Shown: piece after piece, positions 19,932-26,659 of the stretch | Position numbering within the stretch: position 1 is the first letter of the stretch | Layout of the letters: each line of letters starts with the position of its first letter | Origin: Actinomarinicola tropica | GTDB taxonomy: Bacteria > Actinomycetota > Acidimicrobiia > Acidimicrobiales > SKKL01 | Length of the DNA stretch: 64,000 nucleotides | Direction: 5' to 3' | Assembly: GCF_009650215.1 (NCBI RefSeq) | Contig: NZ_CP045851.1 | Span: 496,001-560,000 of the forward strand | Notes under the pieces: model-generated | What the model was told of the DNA's origin: nothing | What the model saw: the letters and a program-made list of their open reading frames with translations, nothing else | Databases searched by the model: none | Program-made: the position numbers and the translations under genes

Positions 19932-21551
19932 TTGACGATCGCCAAGCCGGATCCGACCGAGGACGTCGGCCATGTCTCCGACCTCGACATCGTCGAGCAC
20001 GAGATCATCGTGGAGAGCAGCGGGCGACGGCGGCTCATCCTCGCTGCGATGTGTGTCGCCCTCGTCGCCGTCGTCGCCTCGGTGTCGGGGCTCAACGTCG
20101 CCCAGCAGGCCCTCGCCGAGGACCTCGGCGGCACCCAGAGCCAGCTGCTGTGGATCATCAACGGCTACACCCTTGCGCTCGCCGCGCTCCTCCTGCCCGT
20201 CGGGGCCATCGGTGATCGGTGGGGACGCAAACCGATCCTCATGATCGGACTCGTCGCGTTCTGCGCCACGAACCTCGCGTCTGCGTTCGCGACCGATCCC
20301 GGGATGCTCATCGGGCTCCGAGTCCTCGCCGGCGTCGCCGCAGCCATGGTCATGCCGGTCACCCTGTCGGTCATCACGACCAGCTTCCCCCGCGAAGAGC
20401 AGGCCAAGGCCATCGGTACCTGGGCCGGGTTCGCAGGCGCCGGCGGCATCATCGGCCTGTTCGTGTCCGCCGCCATCATCGACAACGCGACCTGGCCGTG
20501 GGTGTTCGCCCTCCCCATCGCCCTCGCTGCGATCTCCTTCGCCCTCACCGCCGCGTTCGTGCCGCACTCCGTCGAGCACACCGAGGCCGGCTTCGATGTC
20601 GTCGGCTCGCTGCTCTCGGTCGTCGCTGTCGGCGGGCTGGTGCTCGCCTTCCACGAGGGCCCCGAACAGGGCTGGACCGCGCCCGTCACCATCGCCGCGA
20701 TCACCGCCGGCATCGCCGCGTCGATCGCGTTCGTCGTCGTCGAACTGCGCCGCGACCACCCGCTCCTCGACGTTCGCATCTTCGCGCTCCGCGGCCTTGC
20801 GTCCGGATCCGTCAACCTGTTCGTCGTCTTCGCCGTGATGTTCTCCCTGTTCCTCGTGCTCGTGCAGTACCTCCAAGCCATCCTCGGCTACAGCGCCCTC
20901 AAAGCCGCATCGGGGCTCCTGCCCATGGCGGTCATGATGATGCCGTTGTCCACGATCGCCCCCACCATCGCGGACCGCTTCGGGTTCCGGCGCACCCTCG
21001 TCACCGGCATGCTCGCCATGGCCACCGGTCTCGTCGTCTTCGCCCTCCAAGCCGACCCCGACGGCGGCTACCTCACCGTCCTTCCGGGCGCGATCATCCT
21101 CGGTGCCGGCGTCGGCCTCGCGATGAGCCCCTCCACCGCTGCCATCACCTCCTCGCTCCCCGAGGAGAAGCAAGGCGTCGCCTCCTCGCTCAACGACACC
21201 GTCCGCGAGATGGGCGGCGCCGTCGGCATCGCCCTCATCGGCTCAGTCCTCAACTCCGCCTACAGGGCCAACATCGAACCCGCCACCGCAGCCCTTCCCC
21301 CCGACGTCGCACATCCCGTCAGCGAAGGCATCGGCGGCGCGCTCGCGGTCGCCGGACAGATGGGAGACGGTGGCGGAGTACTCGTCGAGTCGGCCCGGCA
21401 GGCGTTCGTCGACGGCATGACCCCCGCCCTGCTCCTCGCCGCCGGGATCAGCGTCGCCGCCGCGATCTTCACGGCGGTACGCGGACCCAAGACCGCCGCC
21501 GAAGCCGAACCGCGGCTGCACACACCCGAACCAGCCGACACCAGCGGGTAA
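19932..21551 (+). CDS. MFS drug exporter, DHA2 (EmrB/QacA-like, 14 TM) family
   Basis: A 539-residue transporter. Motif A GDRWGRKP follows the second membrane helix; the antiporter helix carries GVAAAMVMPVTLSVI, and about 14 hydrophobic segments can be counted. A ~45-residue soluble N terminus precedes the first helix. The TTG at 19932 is chosen because GAGGAG lies seven bases upstream and no ATG or GTG precedes the first helix convincingly. DHA2 members export drugs or lipids with proton antiport. Regulation by the divergent TetR gene is likely. Confidence 0.87.
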   Translation: MTIAKPDPTEDVGHVSDLDIVEHEIIVESSGRRRLILAAMCVALVAVVASVSGLNVAQQALAEDLGGTQSQLLWIINGYTLALAALLLPVGAIGDRWGRKPILMIGLVAFCATNLASAFATDPGMLIGLRVLAGVAAAMVMPVTLSVITTSFPREEQAKAIGTWAGFAGAGGIIGLFVSAAIIDNATWPWVFALPIALAAISFALTAAFVPHSVEHTEAGFDVVGSLLSVVAVGGLVLAFHEGPEQGWTAPVTIAAITAGIAASIAFVVVELRRDHPLLDVRIFALRGLASGSVNLFVVFAVMFSLFLVLVQYLQAILGYSALKAASGLLPMAVMMMPLSTIAPTIADRFGFRRTLVTGMLAMATGLVVFALQADPDGGYLTVLPGAIILGAGVGLAMSPSTAAITSSLPEEKQGVASSLNDTVREMGGAVGIALIGSVLNSAYRANIEPATAALPPDVAHPVSEGIGGALAVAGQMGDGGGVLVESARQAFVDGMTPALLLAAGISVAAAIFTAVRGPKTAAEAEPRLHTPEPADTSG

Positions 21552-21553
21552 CC

Positions 21554-22039
21554 ATGACGTCCGGGCGCTTCGACTGGCCATGGGCCCATTACAAGGTCGA
21601 AGGCACCGGGCCGACCATCGACGAAGCCGTCATCATCCCGAACACGCCCCTCGTCGAGATCAGCGCCCACCTCGACGATCCCCACAAGCTCGCCGGCTGG
21701 TTCGGCGCCACCCTCGACACCGAACACCACACACTCACGATCTCGAGAGCACCCAACGACCTCGTGATCGCCGCGGTCAACACCGAGCTCATCGACCAAG
21801 CCCGGTGCCACACCCTCACCGGGGTCACCGCGACCGGCCAGCTGCGTGGCTACGTATCGCTACGGACGATCGCCTGCCAAGTGACTGCTTCCGGATCGAT
21901 GCGAGCTCGGATCGGACACGGCACCGAAGTATGGACCCACGTCGACTTGCCCAGACGGACACCTCAAGCTGTCGTCGGCTTCCTGCTCCACGTCGTTCGC
22001 ATCGGCCACCACAACCTTCGCAGCGAGCTCGGAACCTGA
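21554..22039 (+). CDS. hypothetical protein, 161 residues
   Basis: Starts two bases after the exporter stop, so it is almost certainly cotranscribed. No family was recognised. The protein is soluble with no signal peptide or membrane helix. The middle part (VEISAHLDDPHKLAGWF, LTISRAPNDLVIAAVN) looks like alternating strands and helices; the C terminus is basic (RRTPQAVVGFLLHVVRIGHH). Codon use looks normal for the region in the first two thirds. Whether it is a regulator or an accessory of the exporter cannot be told. Confidence 0.6.
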   Translation: MTSGRFDWPWAHYKVEGTGPTIDEAVIIPNTPLVEISAHLDDPHKLAGWFGATLDTEHHTLTISRAPNDLVIAAVNTELIDQARCHTLTGVTATGQLRGYVSLRTIACQVTASGSMRARIGHGTEVWTHVDLPRRTPQAVVGFLLHVVRIGHHNLRSELGT

Positions 22040-22063
22040 CGCGATCCTGATCTGCGGTTGCGA

Positions 22064-22434
22064 CATGCAGGGCACACCGTTGCCGGGACAGACCACGACC
22101 TTCGAGCCCGCGCCGAGCGCCGGTCCCGCCGCCAAGCTTCGCAGTCCTGCGATACACGAGACCTCGAACTGCTCGTGTCCGCGGTCGCCTCGAACGCCGT
22201 CCTCCACGCTCGCCCCTGTGTTCACCATCAGCGTCGTCCTGGCCGACGACACCCGCATCGAGATCGACGACCATGAGCCGACTGCCCCAACCGCTCGCCC
22301 TCGATCCGAGCCGAGCGAACGGTCGCGGACTGCTCACCCTCGAGGCGCTCGCCCGCAGCTTGGGTTCCCGCGCCACCAGCACCGGGAAGGTCGTCTGGTT
22401 CGAACTCGGGTCGACTCCAGGAGCGGTCCCGTGA
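22064..22434 (+). pseudogene. RsbW/HATPase_c-like ATP-binding protein, frameshifted
   Basis: Joining several frames gives a recognisable small GHKL ATPase of the anti-sigma (RsbW/SpoIIAB) type. Segments in order are GQTTTFEPAPSAGPAA, then RDLELLVSAVASNAVLHAR (the N-box with conserved Glu and Asn), then FTISVVLADDTRIEIDD, then SRANGRGLLTLEALA (the GxGL lid) and GKVVWFEL at the end, stopping at 22434. At least three frame changes are required in 370 bases. The domain order is right and the total length is near the family norm, so this is a recently dead gene or a stretch of low-quality sequence. Confidence 0.65.
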
Positions 22435-22631
22435 CGCTTCACCTCGTCACGGCCAGTCCAAGGTCACCAACCGCCCCGCGACGTGCGGTGAATCGCAGCC
22501 GTCGCTTCTACACCTTCTTCTACACCGCGGGCTGGTACCCGGTGGTACAACAGGGGACGGACCGGTACTGCCGATGCGCGAAATCCCAGCTCAGAGCTAC
22601 TGGAAGGCACAGGAAGGTACGGGAGAGGGGC

Positions 22632-22688
22632 CTGACCATCTGGCTCATAACCCGAAGGTCGCGGGTTCAAATCCCGCCCCCGCCACCA
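22632..22688 (+). other. tRNA-Met 3' half: attachment-site remnant
   Basis: The run CTGGCTCATAAC holds an anticodon loop with CAT. A variable loop, a T-arm (GCGGG, TTCAAAT, CCCGC), a 3' acceptor strand CCCCGCC, the discriminator A and an encoded CCA (22686-22688) follow. The matching 5' acceptor strand (GGCGGGG expected near 22612) and a D-arm are absent, so this is not a working tRNA gene. A tRNA 3' end without its 5' half is the classic scar left by tyrosine-integrase elements that recombine into tRNA genes. The intact copy should lie outside the window. Confidence 0.7.
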
Positions 22689-22703
22689 ACGAAAGTCCAG
22701 CTC

Positions 22704-22737
22704 AGAGGCCCTTTCCGGGAGACCGGGGAGGGCCTCT
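22704..22737 (+). terminator. terminator-like hairpin after the tRNA remnant
   Basis: AGAGGCCCT and AGGGCCTCT form a perfect 9-bp stem 15 bases after the CCA end, followed by CTCGTTG. This is what normally terminates a tRNA transcript, so this side may preserve the original downstream flank of a tRNA-Met gene. Confidence 0.55.
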
Positions 22738-22759
22738 CTCGTTGTCGAGGCGCCTGAGC

Positions 22760-22827
22760 GCGAACAGAACGCGAACAAGCAAATGCGAACAAGCAAAAAC
22801 GCGAACAAGCCCTCTGTGCGAACGAAC
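22760..22827 (+). repeat. five direct GCGAAC repeats (iterons or integrase arm sites)
   Basis: GCGAAC occurs at 22760, 22771, 22785, 22801 and 22818; the three central copies extend to GCGAACAAGC. Spacing grows from 11 to 17 bases, so this is not a simple tandem repeat. Adjacent to an att-like tRNA fragment, arm-type integrase/excisionase sites are the best guess; replication iterons are the alternative. Confidence 0.6.
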
Positions 22828-23099
22828 ACGGCGTTGCCAGGCGCGCTTGCGAGCCGCGCGGAATCCTGGTCAGGCGTCGGCTTCGCCGGCGTGTCCTGAG
22901 TCGAGCGGGACGTGTCGGCAGCAGCATCCGGGGAAGAGCCTGCAAGGCCGGACGACGTGACCACGGTTGACGACACACCGGCATTCCGCGCAACTGATCT
23001 CCACGCCCCCCATTGTGCGCACTTGATGTGCACGTGGGTAGCGGACCAGGTGGTCTCACGCCTGGTCGGCCATTCCCACCCTGCACCGGGAGCATTCCC
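22828..23099. other. gene-free region before the cargo operon
   Basis: No coding sequence was supported on either strand. A long minus-strand open frame here only translates the antisense of the tRNA remnant. The segment ends in the promoter of the operon at 23.1 kb. Confidence 0.6.
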
Positions 23100-23133
23100 T
23101 TGACAGGGATGTCGGAATATCCGACACTAGATG
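23100..23133 (+). promoter_or_regulatory. promoter with palindromic operator for the cargo operon
   Basis: A consensus -35 TTGACA stands at 23100-23105. Directly after it, TGTCGGA-ATA-TCCGACA (23110-23126) is a 7-bp inverted repeat. A weak -10 lies near 23123-23133 (ACACTAGAT). A repressor on the palindrome would occlude the promoter; the XRE protein encoded in the operon is the natural candidate. The palindrome covers the first possible ATG of the first gene, which argues for the downstream GTG start. Confidence 0.6.
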
Positions 23134-23135
23134 TC

Positions 23136-23504
23136 GTGAAGAGTGACATCGCTGCGCCGGGTGCGATCGCACCGCCGAAGCCGGCCGGTGCTGCGGCGCC
23201 GGCCGTCGATCCGCTCGCTGCGGTGCGCAGCCACTCGGTATCTGAGCTCGAGGCCGACCTAGGCAGCCTGCTGCGATCGGCGCAGCCATCCTGCCCCCTT
23301 CAGGAGAAGGCCCCGGACGGGAGCCCACGCGTGCCGAGTCTGATCTCGGTCTGGTTGATCAGCCAGGTGGGCAAGGCGGTCGGCCGACCGAAGCTCGTCA
23401 ACCTGTCCAAGGTGCGGCGCGACGATCTGCGGAGCCTCGGTGGTGTCGCTCGCGTCGTTCACCGGGCGTTGCACCCGGTGCCATCGGAGGCGAAGGCCTC
23501 GTGA
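23136..23504 (+). CDS. putative acyl-carrier-protein-like small protein
   Basis: First gene of the coupled cargo operon, 122 residues from the GTG at 23136; an ATG at 23109 would add nine residues but lies in the putative operator. After a proline/alanine-rich leader (~30 residues) come SVSELEADLGSLL (helix 1), a loop, SLISVWLISQVGKAVG (helix 2) and LRSLGGVARVVHRAL (last helix). That spacing recalls an acyl carrier protein, with the serine of PSLISV where ACPs have DSL. The canonical aspartate is replaced by proline. The phosphopantetheinyl transferase two genes on strengthens the idea. Its GTGA overlaps the next start. Confidence 0.45.
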   Translation: MKSDIAAPGAIAPPKPAGAAAPAVDPLAAVRSHSVSELEADLGSLLRSAQPSCPLQEKAPDGSPRVPSLISVWLISQVGKAVGRPKLVNLSKVRRDDLRSLGGVARVVHRALHPVPSEAKAS

Positions 23505-24376
23505 TCGCGTTGCCTACCGTCGCGTCGCTCAGCGAGGCCTGGGTGCTGGCCCTCGAACGAGTCGTCGGCGAACCCGGCGGTCGGCTCGTGCATCTCGCGG
23601 CCACGGTCACCGACGCGGGCGCCGAGATTCCCGCGATTCGGCATGTGCTCGACGACGCGCTCGAAGCGGCGGGCTCACAGAGCGTCGACACGGTCGCGGA
23701 GACCATCTTCCCCACGTCGCTGTACCCCGACCCCGGCTACGACTGGTTGCCGGGGATCTCCGAGGACAAGGAGGCCGAGCTCAACGCGGCCGCCGACACG
23801 CTCTACGCCAGCTACATCGACATGCTGCCCGTGCTGCTCACCGCCTCAGGGAACAGCCGCGGCACCTACTTCGCCCGCATGGTCACCTGGCCGGGCAAGA
23901 CCGCCGGCGGCGTCAACCAGCTCGCCTCGCGGGTCGTTGCGCTGCGCAGCGAGCACAACGCCGGCCGGCGGCGCAACAACACCATCGACATCGATGTCGC
24001 CGCCGACGCGGTCTCCGACGACGATGCCGAACCGCGTGGTCTGCAGGTCTATGCAGCCACCGACAACCGCCGACGCGGCTTCCCCTGCCTCACCCACGTC
24101 GACCTCACCCTGCACGACGGCCAGCTCAACCTGCTCGCCGTCTACCGCCACCAGTACCTGATCGACAAGGCGTACGGGAACATGGTGGGCCTGTCCCGGC
24201 TGCTCGGCTTCTTGTGTCAACAGACCGGCTACGCACCCGGCGAGCTGGTGGTGCACGCCACCATGGCCGACGCCCAACGCCGCGACTTCCCGGCCGGTGG
24301 GCAGCTCGCCGAGGCCGCCCGTTCCGCCCTCGACAACTCGTCTGCACCTCACGACCCGCACGCGAAATCGACATGA
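23501..24376 (+). CDS. thymidylate-synthase-like protein
   Basis: A 291-residue protein whose C-terminal half resembles the thymidylate synthase fold. RGFPCLTHVDLTLHDGQLN (Cys196) matches the catalytic PCH loop and the following strand; YRHQYLIDKAYGNMVG matches the QRSxDxxLGxPFN segment, with Asn227 at the position that selects dUMP over dCMP; QQTGYAPGELVVHA matches the next helix and strand. The His/Tyr pair usually found just after (GDxHxY) reads MADAQR, so the active site is modified. Related enzymes make dTMP or hydroxymethyl-dUMP. With MazG and the HMUDK-like gene nearby, pyrimidine nucleotide modification is inferred. GTG start overlaps the previous stop. Confidence 0.7.
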   Translation: MIALPTVASLSEAWVLALERVVGEPGGRLVHLAATVTDAGAEIPAIRHVLDDALEAAGSQSVDTVAETIFPTSLYPDPGYDWLPGISEDKEAELNAAADTLYASYIDMLPVLLTASGNSRGTYFARMVTWPGKTAGGVNQLASRVVALRSEHNAGRRRNNTIDIDVAADAVSDDDAEPRGLQVYAATDNRRRGFPCLTHVDLTLHDGQLNLLAVYRHQYLIDKAYGNMVGLSRLLGFLCQQTGYAPGELVVHATMADAQRRDFPAGGQLAEAARSALDNSSAPHDPHAKST

Positions 24377-24846
24377 CCAGTTCGCCGCTGGCCGCCATCC
24401 GGTCCGCCTGGAGCGCCGTCGCCGGCGACGACGGGATGACCGGCGGCGTCGGCATCGATCTCGTCGAGACCAAGACGCTCGAGGAACTGATCGCGGCCGG
24501 CGGCCAGGCGTTCGTCGACTCGGCGTGGTCCACAACTGAACAGCACGACGCCGAGGGAAGCATCGAACGGCTCGCCACCCGGTGGGCAGCCAAGGAAGCG
24601 GTCATGAAGGCACTGCGATGCGGACTCGGCGACCTCGAACCACTCGACATCGAGATCCACACCGGCACCGACGGTGCACCCGACATCGTCCTCCACGGCA
24701 ACGCCCGACACGCAGCATCAACACGCGGACTGCACAGCTGGCACATCTCCATGTGCCACGAACAGGGCTGGGCCGTCGCCATCGCCATCGCCGGGCGCAC
24801 CCTCCCCGAACCCGGACAGAGACCCGAAGGGACCGACCATGACTGA
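24373..24846 (+). CDS. 4'-phosphopantetheinyl transferase (AcpS-type)
   Basis: A 157-residue protein with both AcpS/PPTase signatures: GVGIDLVETKTLEE near residue 25 (Mg-binding Asp) and RWAAKEAVMKALR near residue 72 (Glu and Lys). HISMCHEQGWAVAIAIA near the end matches the last conserved strand. It transfers phosphopantetheine from CoA to the serine of a carrier protein. A dedicated PPTase implies a carrier in the system, and the small first gene of the operon is the only candidate nearby. ATGA overlap with the TS-like gene and overlap with the XRE gene show tight translational coupling. Confidence 0.82.
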   Translation: MTSSPLAAIRSAWSAVAGDDGMTGGVGIDLVETKTLEELIAAGGQAFVDSAWSTTEQHDAEGSIERLATRWAAKEAVMKALRCGLGDLEPLDIEIHTGTDGAPDIVLHGNARHAASTRGLHSWHISMCHEQGWAVAIAIAGRTLPEPGQRPEGTDHD

Positions 24847-25273
24847 CCAGGCCCAAGCCGGCGACAGCCGCGACCCGACCCGAGAACGCGACACCGACGA
24901 CGCCGAGCAGGAACAGCTCGGCGCACGACTCAAGGAGGCACGGGAGTACGTCGGGCTCCTCCAGGAGGACGTCGCCGGCGCGCTCGGCATCCCCCGCACC
25001 AGCGTGCACGCCATCGAGGCAGGCAAGCGCAAGGTCACCGGCCTCGAGCTCCGCCGCCTGGCGCGCCTCTACCGGCGACCAGTCGGATGGCTGCTCGGCG
25101 AGGAGGAGATCGAGCTCAACGACGCCGAACCACTGTTCCGAGCGACCGCCGCGCTGTCGGAGGAGGACAAGGAGCAGGTGCTGCGCTTCGCCGAGTTCCT
25201 CGCTGCCGCCGGTAAGCCCGGCACCGCGGGGCGACAGGCCCGCCGCGGAGCCGCCGCAACGGAAGCGACCTAG
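24839..25273 (+). CDS. XRE-family helix-turn-helix regulator
   Basis: A 144-residue protein. After a charged ~30-residue leader comes a Cro/C1-type HTH: LGARLKEAREYVGLLQEDVAGALGIPRTSVHAIEAGKRKVTG split over helices 1-4, followed by LRRLARLYRRPVGWLLG. XRE genes directly before an ImmA gene are a recurrent pair in mobile elements, where the protease cleaves the repressor on induction. Its probable target is the inverted repeat at 23110-23126. The start overlaps the PPTase stop; the ImmA gene follows after five bases. Confidence 0.88.
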   Translation: MTDQAQAGDSRDPTRERDTDDAEQEQLGARLKEAREYVGLLQEDVAGALGIPRTSVHAIEAGKRKVTGLELRRLARLYRRPVGWLLGEEEIELNDAEPLFRATAALSEEDKEQVLRFAEFLAAAGKPGTAGRQARRGAAATEAT

Positions 25274-25278
25274 ATCCC

Positions 25279-26640
25279 ATGGCAACCGGCGGAGGACGGT
25301 GGAACCGTCGTATCCAGGCCGCAGAGTCGGCCGGGCGGCTCCTCGCGGAGCTCGACGTGAACCCGGCAACCCAGGTCGACGTGTTCGGGATGTGCGAGGA
25401 CCTCGGGCTGTGGCTGGCGTTCCTGCCGATGGACAAGCTCCTCGGGGCCTTCATCCCCGAGGGCGCCGGCGGCGTCCTTGTCACCACCCAGCGGCCCATC
25501 CCGATCCAGCGCTACACCGCCGCCCACGAGATCGGCCACTGGCGCCTCGACCACGGCCACGGGATCGCCCTTGACGGCGAGGAACACGTGCTCGGCGCCA
25601 CCGCGGTGGAGCGCGAGCAACTCGCCCAAATCTTCGCCGGCAGCCTCCTCATGCCACCGCCGCTGGTGTTCGGGGTGCTCGACCGACTCGACGCCACCGG
25701 CACCAGCCTCGATCCCCACCACGCCTATGCCGTGGCACGGGAGGCGGGTGTCAGCTACGAGGCTGCCGTGCGCCAGCTCACCCACCTCGAGGTGATCACC
25801 GCCGACCACGCCGTCGAGCTCCGCCGGCACCGCCCCTTGCAGATCAAGGCCGACCTCGCCCTGGGCCGGCGACCCGTCAACGGCTACGCCGACGTGTGGC
25901 CGGTGAACGAGCTCTGGGACGACATGCTCCTCTCCGTTCGAGTCGAGGACGAGGTCGTGATCTCGCTACCCGAGAACCGCAGCACCGGCTATCGCTGGAT
26001 GTTCCCTAGCGAGCACTCGCCGCCAGAAGTCACCACGCCGCCCCCGAACCTGCGCACGCACCAGATCCAGCCGCCCGACGCCACTCAGATCGCGGCCCTG
26101 CGCGACCAGTTCGCCCTCGCGTCACCACCGGACCGTCCGGCCCGCGCTCCCGGAGTGGTGCTCGACCGGCTCCGTACCGTCGCCGGCCCCGCCCCCCGCC
26201 CGCTCCCATCAGCGGCCGGCGCTGATGTCGTCGGCGACGGGTACGTCCCGGCCCGCACCGGATGGCTGCCCGCCCGACGGGCGCGCCGGCAGCGACTCGC
26301 CCGGCACGCCCCGACCCCACCGGACGAGATCACCAGCGCGCCGGTCGTGGCGGGCACCGGTCGGCGGGTCCTCAGCGTGCGGTTCCCCCGGCCCGGACCG
26401 GCAACGCTGCGGCTGCAATACCGGAGCCCGTACAGCGACACCGAACCCGCCAGCGACTATGTCCTGCACGCCCTGGTCGAACCCCGACACGTCGGGTTCT
26501 CCATCGACCAACTGGCCGAGGACGTCGACGAACCCTGGATCGCACGGGCCCGCCAGCGTCAGCTCGAACGACCATCGGACCCCATCGACGACGTCCCCGA
26601 CGAGGGGGAGACCCCCGGCGACGAGGACAGCTCGGTCTGA
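25279..26640 (+). CDS. ImmA/IrrE-like metalloprotease fused to a chagasin-type (I42) inhibitor domain
   Basis: A 453-residue protein. Residues 1-180 are an ImmA/IrrE domain: AAHEIGHWRLDHG gives the HExxH zinc site at 83-87 and EREQLAQIFAGSLLMP the third ligand. The C-terminal part looks like a chagasin (I42) cysteine-protease inhibitor: ISLPENRSTGYRW (229-240) fits the NPTTGYxW loop, and VVAGTGRRVLSVRF then LRLQYRSPYSD (356-386) fits the second half with the Y-x-RPW loop. About 100 proline-rich residues are inserted between the halves. The next gene is a papain-like protease, the kind of enzyme chagasins inhibit. ImmA calls are firm; the inhibitor domain is motif-based. Confidence 0.8.
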   Translation: MATGGGRWNRRIQAAESAGRLLAELDVNPATQVDVFGMCEDLGLWLAFLPMDKLLGAFIPEGAGGVLVTTQRPIPIQRYTAAHEIGHWRLDHGHGIALDGEEHVLGATAVEREQLAQIFAGSLLMPPPLVFGVLDRLDATGTSLDPHHAYAVAREAGVSYEAAVRQLTHLEVITADHAVELRRHRPLQIKADLALGRRPVNGYADVWPVNELWDDMLLSVRVEDEVVISLPENRSTGYRWMFPSEHSPPEVTTPPPNLRTHQIQPPDATQIAALRDQFALASPPDRPARAPGVVLDRLRTVAGPAPRPLPSAAGADVVGDGYVPARTGWLPARRARRQRLARHAPTPPDEITSAPVVAGTGRRVLSVRFPRPGPATLRLQYRSPYSDTEPASDYVLHALVEPRHVGFSIDQLAEDVDEPWIARARQRQLERPSDPIDDVPDEGETPGDEDSSV

Positions 26641-26659
26641 GCACCGAGGCAAACCCGCG

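Noticed and set aside
22612-22688. Complete tRNA-Met gene
   Set aside because: The 3' half is good, but the expected 5' acceptor strand and D-arm are not found upstream; the segment cannot fold as a full cloverleaf.
22760-22827. CRISPR-like array
   Set aside because: Repeat units are only 6-10 bases, spacers 1-11 bases and no cas genes are present.
22464-23033. Minus-strand open frame of 189 residues containing GRDLNPRPSGYEP
   Set aside because: This peptide is the antisense translation of tRNA-Met, a familiar artefact in protein databases. The frame is explained by the tRNA remnant and composition.
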